Assembly: GCA_014239365.1 (NCBI GenBank)
Contig: JAAZZB010000012.1
Span: forward strand, 1 to 64,000
DNA from: Verrucomicrobiia bacterium
GTDB lineage: Bacteria; Verrucomicrobiota; Verrucomicrobiia; Limisphaerales; UBA1100
Direction: 5' to 3'
DNA length: 64,000 nt
Shown: positions 44,668 to 54,300 of the stretch, piece by piece
How positions within the stretch are numbered: position 1 is the first letter of the stretch
Layout: every line of letters starts with the position of its first letter
The notes under the pieces: model-generated
Databases searched by the model: none
What the model saw: the letters and a program-made list of their open reading frames with translations, nothing else
Told to the model about the DNA's origin: nothing
Translations under genes and position numbers: made by a program

Positions 44668-46656
44668 ATGATAAGTCCTGCATTCAAAACCCGAATTCGT
44701 TATCGGTTCGACACCTTTTTGGCAAAGGGCGGCAGCAACATTTTCATCAGTTTGTTTTTTGTGTTCCTCGTGACGCTGGTGGCGATTGCGTTGTTGCGGG
44801 GCATTTTGTTGTGGGCGGTTCCATCGGAATTGTATTCCGAAGTGGATCAGACTTTCCTGCGGCAATTGTATGTCATTTTTTTGGAGATGACGGATCCGGG
44901 TAACATGAATATCGATAAGAATTCCGGTGTGGGATACAAGGCGATGGCGATTCTGGCGGGCTTGGCGGGGGTGGTAATTTTTTCGGCGCTCATCGCGGTG
45001 ATCACCACGGCGTTGGATGCCAAGATTGATGAGTTGAAAAAGGGGCATTCGCAGGTGGTGGAATCGGGTCACACGTTGATATTGGGATGGAATGATCGGG
45101 TGACGGAAATCATTGCTGAATTAATCATCGCTAATGAAAGCGAGCAGGATGCGTGCGTGGTAATTTTGTCCGATAAACCCAAGGAGGAGATGGATGATTT
45201 TCTGGAGTTGCGAATGCCGGATCGCGGCACCACGCGGATTGTGACGCGTACGGGGGTGGTGTCTTCGTTATTGAATTTGGAAACCGTGTCGATGGGCACT
45301 TGTAGAAGCGTCATCGTGCTGGGGAATTGCACGGATGCCTCCCCGGCGGCGGATCGCGCGGCCAGCGATACGCGGGCGATCAAAACTCTCCTCGGGGTGA
45401 TGGCTACTAAGCCGGCGGAAAGCGAGATCGTAGTGGTGGCGGAAGTGTACGAGGCGCGCAATCGCGAAATCGTGAACAACATCACTAAGGGCGAGGTAAT
45501 CACTTTCGACACGTTGGATATTCTGTCCAAGATTTTGGTGCAAACTTCCCGCTCGAATGGCTTGAGCGTGGTGTACTCGGAGATCATGAGTTTTGATGGC
45601 TGCGAAATGTATTTTACAGACGGCGATTGGGGCGGGTCGCAATTCGGCGGGATGCAGTATCATTTTCCCGATGGCGTGCTGATGGGCATTCGCCGGGCGG
45701 ACGGGGAGTTGTTGATCAATCCGCCGGTGGAAACGCCGGTGCAGTCTGGGGATGATTTGCTGATTCTCGCCGATGATGATTCCACCATTGAATACCGGCC
45801 CAAACCCGTGGCACCGCATCGCGATTTGCAGCCGGTGGCGCATCGGGCGGAAGTTTGTTTGGAGCGCGAACTGATTATCGGGTGGAACCCGAAAACAATG
45901 ATCATCATTCGCGAGTATAATGATTATGTGAAGGAAGGTTCGCAAATCGAGGTGATTATCCATCGCGTCCAAGGTGAAGCGGACGGCGACTCGATCCAGT
46001 TTCGCGAGGCTCAAAAACAACTGGACGAAATGAAAGCCGACCTCCCCAATCTCACGGTGACATTGCGCGAATCGGATCTGATGGCCAACGGGATTTATGA
46101 TGAGCTGGATTTGGCGAAATTCAACAACGTGCTGGTGCTCAGTCAGGGCGGCGATGGCGCGGATCCGGAAAAGGTGGATTCCGAAACAATTATTATTTTG
46201 CTGATGCTGCGCAATCAATTGGAGCAACTTCCGGGCGGCCAGTTGCAGCCCAAGCTGATCACTGAGGTGATGGATTCAAAAAATCAAAGCCTCGTGGCCC
46301 GCGCGGGCGTCAATGACTTCATTATTTCCAATCGCCAGATGAGTATGCTCGTCGCCCAAATCAGCGAGGAGCCGGATATTCTGCGCGTGTACGATCAAAT
46401 CTTCTCGGAAGATGGCTCGGAAATTTATATCAAATCAATCGGATTATATTTCGATGAGTTTCCTGTGAAAGCAACCTTTGCCGATCTAATGTCCGTCGCC
46501 CAAAACCGTGAAGAAACCTGCCTTGGGGTCAAGTTTCATCAACACGAGGGCGACCTCGATGAAAATTACGGTGTGAAATTGATTCCGGAAAAGAACACCG
46601 AATACGAATTGACCGCCAACGATCATTTAGTGGTGCTGGCGGAAGATGAGTTTTAG
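44668..46656 (+). CDS. CASTOR/POLLUX-like ion channel protein
   Basis: A 662-aa membrane protein from ATG 44668 (44635 is an alternative). It has two N-terminal helices (NIFISLFFVFLVTLVAIALL; GYKAMAILAGLAGVVIFSAL) around a pore-like stretch (QLYVIFLEMTDPGNMN), then two long cytoplasmic RCK-like Rossmann regions (VESGHTLILGWNDRVTEIIA; RELIIGWNPKTMIIIREYND). This is the layout of the plant CASTOR/POLLUX and bacterial ion-channel family. Ion selectivity cannot be read from sequence: no classic GYG filter is visible, so potassium selectivity is not assured. Confidence 0.82.
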   Translation: MISPAFKTRIRYRFDTFLAKGGSNIFISLFFVFLVTLVAIALLRGILLWAVPSELYSEVDQTFLRQLYVIFLEMTDPGNMNIDKNSGVGYKAMAILAGLAGVVIFSALIAVITTALDAKIDELKKGHSQVVESGHTLILGWNDRVTEIIAELIIANESEQDACVVILSDKPKEEMDDFLELRMPDRGTTRIVTRTGVVSSLLNLETVSMGTCRSVIVLGNCTDASPAADRAASDTRAIKTLLGVMATKPAESEIVVVAEVYEARNREIVNNITKGEVITFDTLDILSKILVQTSRSNGLSVVYSEIMSFDGCEMYFTDGDWGGSQFGGMQYHFPDGVLMGIRRADGELLINPPVETPVQSGDDLLILADDDSTIEYRPKPVAPHRDLQPVAHRAEVCLERELIIGWNPKTMIIIREYNDYVKEGSQIEVIIHRVQGEADGDSIQFREAQKQLDEMKADLPNLTVTLRESDLMANGIYDELDLAKFNNVLVLSQGGDGADPEKVDSETIIILLMLRNQLEQLPGGQLQPKLITEVMDSKNQSLVARAGVNDFIISNRQMSMLVAQISEEPDILRVYDQIFSEDGSEIYIKSIGLYFDEFPVKATFADLMSVAQNREETCLGVKFHQHEGDLDENYGVKLIPEKNTEYELTANDHLVVLAEDEF

Positions 46657-46666
46657 CCTCCCTCGT

Positions 46667-47590
46667 TTATTTCCTCAGCCGCTTTCGCACAAGCGCCGAC
46701 TGTTTTTCATCGAGCACTTGCCAGCAGGCGAGGCCGTTGCCGACGAGGGTCCATTCGTCCCATTGCCACACTACTTTTTTGTCTTTGGTGATTTCGAAAA
46801 TTTGGGGGTTGGTTTCGCCGGCGTGGCAGTTGCCGATGATGCGATTGCCGTTTTTGAGTTCCTGCAGGCAGGTCATCCAGCCGAGGCTGATTTTTGTGTC
46901 GGGGACTTTGTCTTTGATTTGCCAAACAACTTTTTTGGCGGGCGTGACTTCGACCACGCTTTTGCCGCCGCCGGAGGCGATGAGGGTGTTGCCGTTCTTG
47001 AGGCGGATGGCGCCGTACACGCGGGTGTTGATTAAATAATCCCAGACCACTTTGCCGGTGCGATCGTATTCGGTGACCACGCCGGGTTGTTCGCTGCAAA
47101 CGAGCAGCGTGCCGGTCGGTGTGTGGCGTGCCCAACGGGTATGTTGCGTACCGCCTTTTTTGAGGGCAAACTGATGGACGAGCTTGCCGATTTTATCCAC
47201 CTCAATGACGCGGCCGACGCCGCTCTCGACAATCATCGTGTTGCCATTTTTCAAACGCGCGAAAGCGTGCACGTCTACGCGCTTGCCGGCGTTGCCGTTT
47301 TGTTTGGCGGAGTCGTAAGTCCACACCACTTTTTTGCCGAGGGTGATTTCTTTGAGTGTCGTCCACGTGTCGTGAAAGAGGATATTTCCATTCGGCAGCA
47401 AGTGCACATCGTGATGCCCCGTGTGGCCACGCTGCGGGCCGGCGGTTTTGTGGGACCAAATGACTTCGCCCTTGGCATCGGTGATGGCGAGAATGTTTTT
47501 GCCATAAGACGCGCCAACCAGAACGAGTCGCTCGGCGTGAGTGGTGAAAGTGAGGGCGATGAGGGTGAGGAAAGTGAACAGTGTTTTCAT
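46667..47590 (-). CDS. Secreted beta-propeller (PQQ-like) protein
   Basis: A 307-aa protein from ATG 47588-47590, signal MKTLFTFLTLIALTFTTHA. Repeated blades of the form AITDAKGEVIWSHK, VYGAIRLKNGNTLIASGGGK and MTCLQELKNGNRIIGNCHAG match PQQ-like or Arylsulfotransferase-like seven-bladed propellers. The role is unknown, although a periplasmic scaffold or glycan-related function is plausible. It converges with the channel gene, with its end 10 bp away. Confidence 0.8.
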   Translation of the reverse strand: MKTLFTFLTLIALTFTTHAERLVLVGASYGKNILAITDAKGEVIWSHKTAGPQRGHTGHHDVHLLPNGNILFHDTWTTLKEITLGKKVVWTYDSAKQNGNAGKRVDVHAFARLKNGNTMIVESGVGRVIEVDKIGKLVHQFALKKGGTQHTRWARHTPTGTLLVCSEQPGVVTEYDRTGKVVWDYLINTRVYGAIRLKNGNTLIASGGGKSVVEVTPAKKVVWQIKDKVPDTKISLGWMTCLQELKNGNRIIGNCHAGETNPQIFEITKDKKVVWQWDEWTLVGNGLACWQVLDEKQSALVRKRLRK

Positions 47591-47653
47591 GGGGGATTGG
47601 TTGCAGACAGGGTAGAGGGTGGGCCGGGGATTGTCGAGTGGATGTATGTTGAT

Positions 47654-47707
47654 GGTAGGGCGGGGTGTCCTCACCCCGCCGCGGCGCGCTGGGACAGCGC
47701 GCCCTAC
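47654..47707. repeat. GTAGGGCGGGG...GCGCCCTACC palindromic repeat (family D), copy 2
   Basis: GTAGGGCGGGGTGTCCTCAC, then CCGCCGCGGCGCGCTGGGAC, ending GCGCGCCCTACC. It is like the element in 4650-4702. Read on the minus strand, its end GGTAGGGC supplies the TAG stop of the dioxygenase-like gene. Confidence 0.72.
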
Positions 47708-48636
47708 CTTGCACCTACTGTTGGGATCTCGTTTGCTAAATCGCCCAGCGCCGTTTCGGGGTCGAAGAGCATCGGATAAAAGTCGCCCGCCATTGTTTCG
47801 CCTTTGGGGAGCATGGGAAAATTAGAAGTGCCGGGGGTGTGGTCGCCTTCGAAGTTGGAGGTCACGCCGTCGGCGAGCACGTTGATGACTGTGGCGCGGC
47901 GGGGGCGATCGGATTTGTTTTCGTATGAGCCGTGCATCATCAGCGGGTGATGAAAACTGCACTCACCTTTTTTCAGCACGACGGGGCATTGGTTTTCAAA
48001 ATCGGAAACCTGTTCCGGCCTGAGCACTTCGCGGACGGAATCCATGTCACCCGCGAGACCGGTTTTTTCCAGTAAGCCCCAGCGATGGCTGCGCGGGATG
48101 TAATGTAGGCAACCGTTTTCCTCCGTGGCGTCATCGAGGCCAATCCAGCAAGTGAGGTGCGCCATCGGTTGGGTCCACGTCCAATAGGAAAAATCCTGAT
48201 GCCACGCCACCACGCCGCCGTGCTTTGCGGGCTTGCTAAAAAGTTGATCGTGAAACAACCGAAATTTTTTGCCCAACAACTGATACGCCGGCAACAGAAA
48301 AGCAGGATTCCAAAGCAAGTCGTGAAACGCCGGCCGCACCCGCCACGCGCCTAACGCGTGGAACAAAACCGAATCGGGGTCGCCCGATTCGTTGCTGTGA
48401 TATTCATAAAACAACTCGCGCCCTTCGTGTTCGGGGTCAGTCATCTCCGCCAACTCCACCCGCAACGCATCAATCTGTTCATCACTCAACAGCCGAATGC
48501 CGTTTACAAAACCCTGCTCCTTGAAATGAGCAAGCTGCTCCTCAGAAAGCAAATGCCGCTCCCATTCCGCAGGCTCCGTCGGTTGCGGGAACAGTTCAGT
48601 AATCGGCTCGTGCTGTAACGCAAGGTCATTAGTCAT
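47704..48636 (-). CDS. Phytanoyl-CoA dioxygenase (PhyH) family protein
   Basis: A 310-aa Fe(II)/2-oxoglutarate oxygenase-like protein from ATG 48634-48636 (MTNDLALQHEPIT). The metal HxD is in VAWHQDFSYWTWTQPMAHLT, and the distal His with the 2-oxoglutarate-binding Arg in HHPLMMHGSYENKSDRPRRA. A substrate is not clear; family members hydroxylate lipids and small molecules. The TAG stop comes from the flanking repeat. A longer frame to 48678 overlaps the next gene. Confidence 0.85.
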   Translation of the reverse strand: MTNDLALQHEPITELFPQPTEPAEWERHLLSEEQLAHFKEQGFVNGIRLLSDEQIDALRVELAEMTDPEHEGRELFYEYHSNESGDPDSVLFHALGAWRVRPAFHDLLWNPAFLLPAYQLLGKKFRLFHDQLFSKPAKHGGVVAWHQDFSYWTWTQPMAHLTCWIGLDDATEENGCLHYIPRSHRWGLLEKTGLAGDMDSVREVLRPEQVSDFENQCPVVLKKGECSFHHPLMMHGSYENKSDRPRRATVINVLADGVTSNFEGDHTPGTSNFPMLPKGETMAGDFYPMLFDPETALGDLANEIPTVGAR

Positions 48637-48674
48637 TCGGCTGGAAACTAGCAGCGAATAATCGCGCCGTCGAG

Positions 48675-49358
48675 TCACTCAGTCGACTGTTTTTTTGCAC
48701 GGGATTTTTCTTTGGCCCAATTGAGGAGGTCAGACATCACGGCGACATCAAAGGCGTTGTGATCGAGCACGGCTTGCCATTCGTCGCGGATGTTTTGGGG
48801 CGCGGTGTTCCATTTTTTGAGCGATGTGGAATATGCTTTGACTAGGTTGAGTTTTTCGGTGACTTTTTTTCTACCATAATTTTGAGGCATAACGATCCCT
48901 GCTTTTTGAGCGAAAGATTTCAAGTGAATCACCTCGTGTTTGGGCCACCCTCCCGGGAAGTTTTTTTCCACGATGAGCTTGACGTTCATATAGCCCCTAA
49001 TTTTTTTCCGGCCGAGAGCCATCCGAAAATGCGTTTGCTCCAGTGGCCCAAAGGCGAAAATGGGGCCGCGATGGTTACGATACAATTCTTTCAAAAACTC
49101 TTTCCAACTTTTGAATTCCAATCCGGTTGCCTTTGCCACGCCAAAAAAACCATTAGAGAACACTACGTGCTTCACCGGGCCTTCGATGCCGATGCGAAAC
49201 CCCGCCAATGCGGGTGGGCGATAGTTTTGTTTTGCGTTTGGCATATATCCCTCGAAGTCGATGAACAGGCCGCGCTCCATTTGGTTAGAGGTGGGCAAGC
49301 GGCGGATTGCACGATTGCGTTTGGGTTTTGATCCAGAGTTTTTTTTGTGTTCAGTCAT
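48675..49358 (-). CDS. Predicted ribonuclease H-like (DEDD) protein
   Basis: A 227-aa protein with LFIDFEGYM (Exo I-like D and E), PIFAFGPLEQTHFRMA, and HNAFDVAVMSDLLNWAKE near the C-terminus (Exo III-like). This is the pattern of the RNase H-like, TM0106-type family. The basic N- and C-termini suggest nucleic acid binding. The call is based on spaced motifs and not on overall similarity. Confidence 0.5.
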   Translation of the reverse strand: MTEHKKNSGSKPKRNRAIRRLPTSNQMERGLFIDFEGYMPNAKQNYRPPALAGFRIGIEGPVKHVVFSNGFFGVAKATGLEFKSWKEFLKELYRNHRGPIFAFGPLEQTHFRMALGRKKIRGYMNVKLIVEKNFPGGWPKHEVIHLKSFAQKAGIVMPQNYGRKKVTEKLNLVKAYSTSLKKWNTAPQNIRDEWQAVLDHNAFDVAVMSDLLNWAKEKSRAKKQSTE

Positions 49359-49381
49359 TTTTCTTTCTGGGGAGGCGCCTC

Positions 49382-49426
49382 TTTACCCCTCCCTCTCTTC
49401 ACTACGTTCAGAGAGGGAGGGGTAAA
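49382..49426. terminator. Strong hairpin, possible bidirectional terminator or repeat
   Basis: A perfect 16-bp inverted repeat, TTTACCCCTCCCTCTC (49382-49397) and its complement (49411-49426), with a 13-base loop. The plus-strand copy is followed by AAGGCG, so the poly-U run is missing. It lies upstream of the RNase H-like gene, so it is as likely a repeat as a terminator. The rest of 49359-49617 holds no gene that I recognise. Confidence 0.4.
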
Positions 49427-49617
49427 AAGGCGTCCCAAATGGCCTGAACAAACCGCATTGCTCTGTCTATTATTGAATGTCATAATCTGCAACCTTTTTT
49501 GGCAAAACGTCGTCCAATAGGGTTGAGGGCGGATTTTGGGAAAATTTCTCTAAAATCGCCCTTGTGCCTTGATTGATTTGGGTGCAGTGTATAAGGAGCC
49601 GGAAGGGCTATTTTGAT

Positions 49618-51360
49618 TTGAGTAAAAAACTGGCTATTGGTATCGCGAGCGTCCTGCTGTGTGGGGCGGGGTTTGCGGTGTATGTGCTCACGAAGAGTGA
49701 TGCGCAGGGTGTGCCGGGTTTGATCGCTGAACGGGATGTGACCACCTCGTTGCCGGTGCGCAATCTGGAGTTTGCCAAGCAACACAAATTGGTGCGGCTG
49801 GAACAAACTACGCTCACCGGGATTGTGCGCGATTCGGATTCATTGACGCTTCGATTGTTCCAAGGCGAAACGCTGGAATTGAAAATTACTAGCCGCCAGA
49901 AACTTGATGAGACCACCGCCATCGCTTACGGCAAAGTAAAGGGGATGCCGGCCAGTAACGTGACGCTGTCGGTGGTGGAAGATTCAATGGTCGGCTCTAT
50001 CTTTATGGGCGATGGCCGAACTTTCCGCATCGATCCGGTGGGGGATGGCGTTCATAAATTAGTGGAGGTCAATGAAAACACCGGCGAAGTTTGCGAGCAA
50101 CCCCAGGGAGCAGCCGGGGAGTTCATCGCCCCTAACGGTGAAAAAATTCGGGTGATGTATCAACGGTTGAGTACCTTGGGTTACGGCACCAGCAACATTC
50201 CCTCGCCGAACAACCTCTCTCCCAGCCAACAAGGCTCATCCAACAATGGCGGATACAGCGTCGCCCGCAATGTCCGCATCAGTATGCGTTGGCCAGTCGG
50301 ATATACTCCGCCGACCCCCACAACCGGCGGTACATCAACGGGTGGAACCACAACGACAACCGGCGGCGCGACAACCGGTGGAACGACAACCGGTGGTGGA
50401 AGTACAACAACCGGTGGAACGACAACCGGTGGTGGAAGTACATCCGTCGGGACAACAACCGGCGGCGCAACAACTGGCGGTACAACAACCGGTGGCACGA
50501 CAACCGGTGGAACGACAAACGGTGGAACGACAACCGGCGGAACGACAACCGGCGGAACGACAACCGGTGGAACGACAACCGGTGGAACGACAACCGGCGG
50601 AACGACAACAACTGGTGGTGGAACAACCGGTGGAAGCACAACCGGCGGAAGCACAACCGGCGGCACGACGACCGGTGGTGGCAGTTCTTCATCCACATTG
50701 GATATTTTGGTTTTGTACACAGACCCCGCTGCACAAGAGGCCGGAAGCGAAACGGCAATCAAAGCGCTGGCAGGCGCGGCGGTTGGCCACGTGAACACCG
50801 CCCTCGCGAATAGCAAAGTAACCGAACGCGCCAAGCTGGTGGCTACGGAGAAATTTTCTTACACCTCCAGCGGAAACCTTAGCGCGGATTTAACCAAGAT
50901 CGCCGGTGATGCTCAGGTGAAATCCTGGCGGGATCAATACAAGGCTGATTTGGTTTGTCTGTTGGTGAAGAGCAACTCCGGTTCCACGATGGGGATTGGT
51001 CATTTGGGCACTGCGAACGGCAATGCGGGGGCCGCCTTCAGCGTGTGCAAAGTGAAAGCCGTTGGCAGTCCGATTCGTTCGTTCGCACACGAGATTGGCC
51101 ACAACCTCGGCTGCGGGCACGCGCAGGATCAGGGCGGTTCCAGCGGAGCATTCGCCTACTCATACGGCTGGCGGTTTAAGGGAACGGATGACAAGAATTA
51201 CCGCACTTTATTGAGCTATCAAAAAGAAACAACCGAGCCCCGCATTCCTTACTATTCAGCTCCTTCGGTTTCCTATCAGGGCACGGCTACCGGCACCGCG
51301 ACGGCGGACAATGCGAAGACCATTTCGGCCGTCATCGTGAAGGCCATCGCGTACAAGTAA
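49618..51360 (+). CDS. Secreted metzincin metalloprotease with a Thr-Gly repeat linker
   Basis: A 580-aa protein starting at TTG 49618 (frame open to 49573), with GGAAGGG nearby upstream. The N-terminal helix ([20 protein letters not shown]) is a signal or anchor. The next 220 residues are a propeptide-like region ([40 protein letters not shown]). Then comes a 125-residue TTGG/TTTGG linker, and a catalytic domain ([20 protein letters not shown]) with [14 protein letters not shown] (HExxHxxGxxH zinc site) as in reprolysin-like M12B or peptidyl-Asp peptidases. The protease probably acts outside the cytoplasm. Its substrate is unknown. Confidence 0.86.
   Translation: MSKKLAIGIASVLLCGAGFAVYVLTKSDAQGVPGLIAERDVTTSLPVRNLEFAKQHKLVRLEQTTLTGIVRDSDSLTLRLFQGETLELKITSRQKLDETTAIAYGKVKGMPASNVTLSVVEDSMVGSIFMGDGRTFRIDPVGDGVHKLVEVNENTGEVCEQPQGAAGEFIAPNGEKIRVMYQRLSTLGYGTSNIPSPNNLSPSQQGSSNNGGYSVARNVRISMRWPVGYTPPTPTTGGTSTGGTTTTTGGATTGGTTTGGGSTTTGGTTTGGGSTSVGTTTGGATTGGTTTGGTTTGGTTNGGTTTGGTTTGGTTTGGTTTGGTTTGGTTTTGGGTTGGSTTGGSTTGGTTTGGGSSSSTLDILVLYTDPAAQEAGSETAIKALAGAAVGHVNTALANSKVTERAKLVATEKFSYTSSGNLSADLTKIAGDAQVKSWRDQYKADLVCLLVKSNSGSTMGIGHLGTANGNAGAAFSVCKVKAVGSPIRSFAHEIGHNLGCGHAQDQGGSSGAFAYSYGWRFKGTDDKNYRTLLSYQKETTEPRIPYYSAPSVSYQGTATGTATADNAKTISAVIVKAIAYK
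50320..50690. repeat. Thr-Gly coding tandem repeat in the protease linker
   Basis: About two dozen 15- and 12-bp units of the ACAACCGGTGGAACG type, coding TTTGG/TTGG with some GGGS units. It is in frame throughout, and synonymous variation among units indicates it is older than a fresh slippage expansion. The other reading frames open here for the same reason. Confidence 0.92.
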
Positions 51361-51362
51361 TT

Positions 51363-54300
51363 TTATTCGGTCACCGGTTTGCTTTCCGGTTTGTGTAGGG
51401 CGGTGCGGGTGAGTTTCACGAATCCGTAGAGGATGGCCAGCGCGAGGAGGAGTGCTCCTAGTGCGATCAGCCAATCGGGGTCTTCGGTGTTTACTGCTTC
51501 AAACTCAATGGTCATTGGCTCGCCGGGTTTCATTTGTAGGCTTTGGGTGAATTGATGCACTGTGCCGTGGAGGGGCAGGGTGATGTGCAGCGGGGCCACG
51601 GTGCGTTCGGTGAGTTCCTGTGATTTCTGCAGCATCTCCACTTGCTCGAGCGCGGCCTCGGCGTTGTCGCCGGCGTGTTGGGCGCTGGATTGCGATTGGC
51701 CTTTCTGATTTTGGCTGGGCAGGTTGGCTTGTTGCGCGTAGCGGGCGGAGTTGCGGTTGTTGAATTCAAACTGCGATTCATTCAGCTTGAGCGCCTGCAA
51801 CTGCCGGACTTGCCGTTCCAATTCTTTCAGTTTCTTTCGGTCTGAATTTGGGTTGGAGGCGTCTTGTCGCCGGGCTTGGCCTAAGTATTTGTTGGCATCC
51901 TCCACGTTGCCGGACTTGATGTTGTCGACCGTATTTTTGAGCGTGCTGGAAAATAGTTTGGATTGTTCGTCCCGCTTGTCTTTTTCGTCTGCTCGGGTTT
52001 TGCTTTCATAGCCGCGCGCATCCATGTCGTCATTGGACATGGCTTCGGTTTGGGGAGTGCTTGAAAGCGTGCTTTGCCGTGAGTGGCGCGTGGGTTGCGG
52101 GTAGCCATATCGCCGCTTCGAGTGGGTCATCGAGCCTTCGAAATCGGTGTACTTGTAATCGCGCGGGAGGTGGAGCTGCCATTGGGCGTCCTGCAGGGGC
52201 ACGTTGAGGCGGGGGGATTCAAGCTTCACTTGGCCGCTGCCATCGGGGAAGGGCGTGCTGCTTTCGTAGGTGAACTCCACAGTGAAGGCGGTGTTGTTTT
52301 CCGATTGCTCCAGCGGCAACAGGTGCGCGCCCTTTTGCGTGCGCGCGGCGCGCACCGCTTGGCCGGCCACGAAGGCGGACCACAGCCGGTCTTTGCTGTC
52401 GGGCAGTTCAAGCGTCATCGTTTGCCCGCCGTTGTTGACCACTTGCAATCGCGCTTGCGTGAGCATTCGGCCGTCTTGCGTGAGCACGCTGGTGAAGCGC
52501 GCGGCGGTGATGCTGGTTTGCAATACGGCGGCGGTTTCAAACTGGTTCACCCGCACGGCGAGTTGCCAACCGGGCCGGAGGTATTGGTACGTGAGCGCGG
52601 GTGGCGGATCCATCTGCGCGCGCTCGGGCAGGTTGGCGGCGTCCATTGCCGCGAGCGGATCGACCACGGCGGTGGCTTCCTCCACTTGCAGCGGCGTGGT
52701 GTTGGCCACTTGCACCGTCACCCAGCCGGTCTCGCGTTCCACGGTGGGATCCACCGGCGACTGACCGGCGGGCATTTGCGTGCCCTGCACTTGCGGGCCG
52801 GTGAAGGTAAACTGATTTGTTTTTGAGAGGCTCCAGTCTTTCCATTCCCAAGTGAGCGCGAGGTCGTACGTACCCATTTTTTTATTTTGCAAACGCACGA
52901 TCCAATCCGTGGCGGTATCTGCATCAACCTGCCGACTGCGAATGTCTTTGCCTTCAAACTCCACATTCTTGAACTGCTCCGGAACACGAATGCGAAATTC
53001 CTGCGTCGGCGCGTTCTTGATAGTGTAGCGAATCACCGTGCGCCCTTCCAAATGCGTCTCGTTTACTTTCAGATTGTTCACCACTTCGGCCGTGACCCAA
53101 ACCGGTCGGCGCGCGGTGTTCACCGTGAGGCTCCAGCCCAGCGAATCATCGGGCATCGTGGTGATGTGTTTGTACGCCAGCACATTGGCACCGAGCGTGA
53201 AGGGCATCGCGCCGAAGGCGTGGCCGGGCGCGTTGGGTTGGCGGCTCGGCAATTCGGCGGCGGGAATTTCCGTTAACCCCTGGGCCACGCCGGCGGAGAC
53301 TTCCAGCCCCGGCTCGCTGCCCACGGCCACAAAGCCGGTGAGTTTGTGTGTGCCCAGCGGATGCACCCCGGCCACGGCTACTGTGGCGGCCAGTGATTGT
53401 TGTTGTTGTAAATCGATCCGAACGCCGTACGCACCCATCGTGCGTTGGCTGAGCGTGACCTCCAACCGACCCTCGATGAGGTTGGTGCGGGCGATGTTTG
53501 CGCCGTGTACTTTTTCCACGCGATAGCCTTCGGGCAATGCGAAGGCGAGGTTGAACACGCCGGTTTTTTTGATGGTGTAATTGACGTGGCTGGTGAGATG
53601 CAGCGCGTTGGCGCCCACGTGGAAATGCTGGCGCACTTCCGCCTCGAGGCGCGGCTGCACGGCGGCCACTCGTGCGGCCAGCGTGAACGTATTCAGATAG
53701 CTAAAGACGTGTATTGGCTGGGTGGCTTTAACCACGGCGGTGAAATCTTCGGTGTTCTTTTTGGTGAGGTTGACCGATTGCGCCACGGTGAGGCCGAGGT
53801 CATCGCCGGCTTGGAGGCCGACCAATCCGTTTTCGCGTTTCACATCCAGCGCGTGCGGTACAGTGACGGCGGCGTCATTGGGCGGCGCGGCGAGCGGTTG
53901 CTCGAGCTCCAGCACGAGCTGCCAGTTTTGGGTAGCCGGCTTGGCGAGGTTCACCACCAGCACCGAATCATCGGCGCCATCACCCATCACCCAGTTACGG
54001 AGATCCGGTGCGGTGACGCGCATTAATTTGTGACCGGCCGTGGCGGGCGGCAGTTGCACGCGCACGCGGCGCAGTTCGCCCTGGGTCACTTGATAATCGA
54101 GCTGCGTGCGGGTGCGCACGAGGCCGCGTTGATAAGTAACGTGACTGGCGTTTTGCACAAACACCGTGGCGGCAATCTCGCGGGCTTTTTGCACGCGGGG
54201 TTTCCACGTGAGGCGCAGCGAATCATTGGCCCCGATGATGCCGGTGAGCGTGGTGGCATCACCCGTCGCATCGGTTTTGGCAGTGACGCCGGTGGGCAAT

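Noticed and set aside
50320-50690. Tandem repeats suggestive of a CRISPR array
   Set aside because: Units are 12-15 bp without spacers and code in frame for Thr-Gly repeats.
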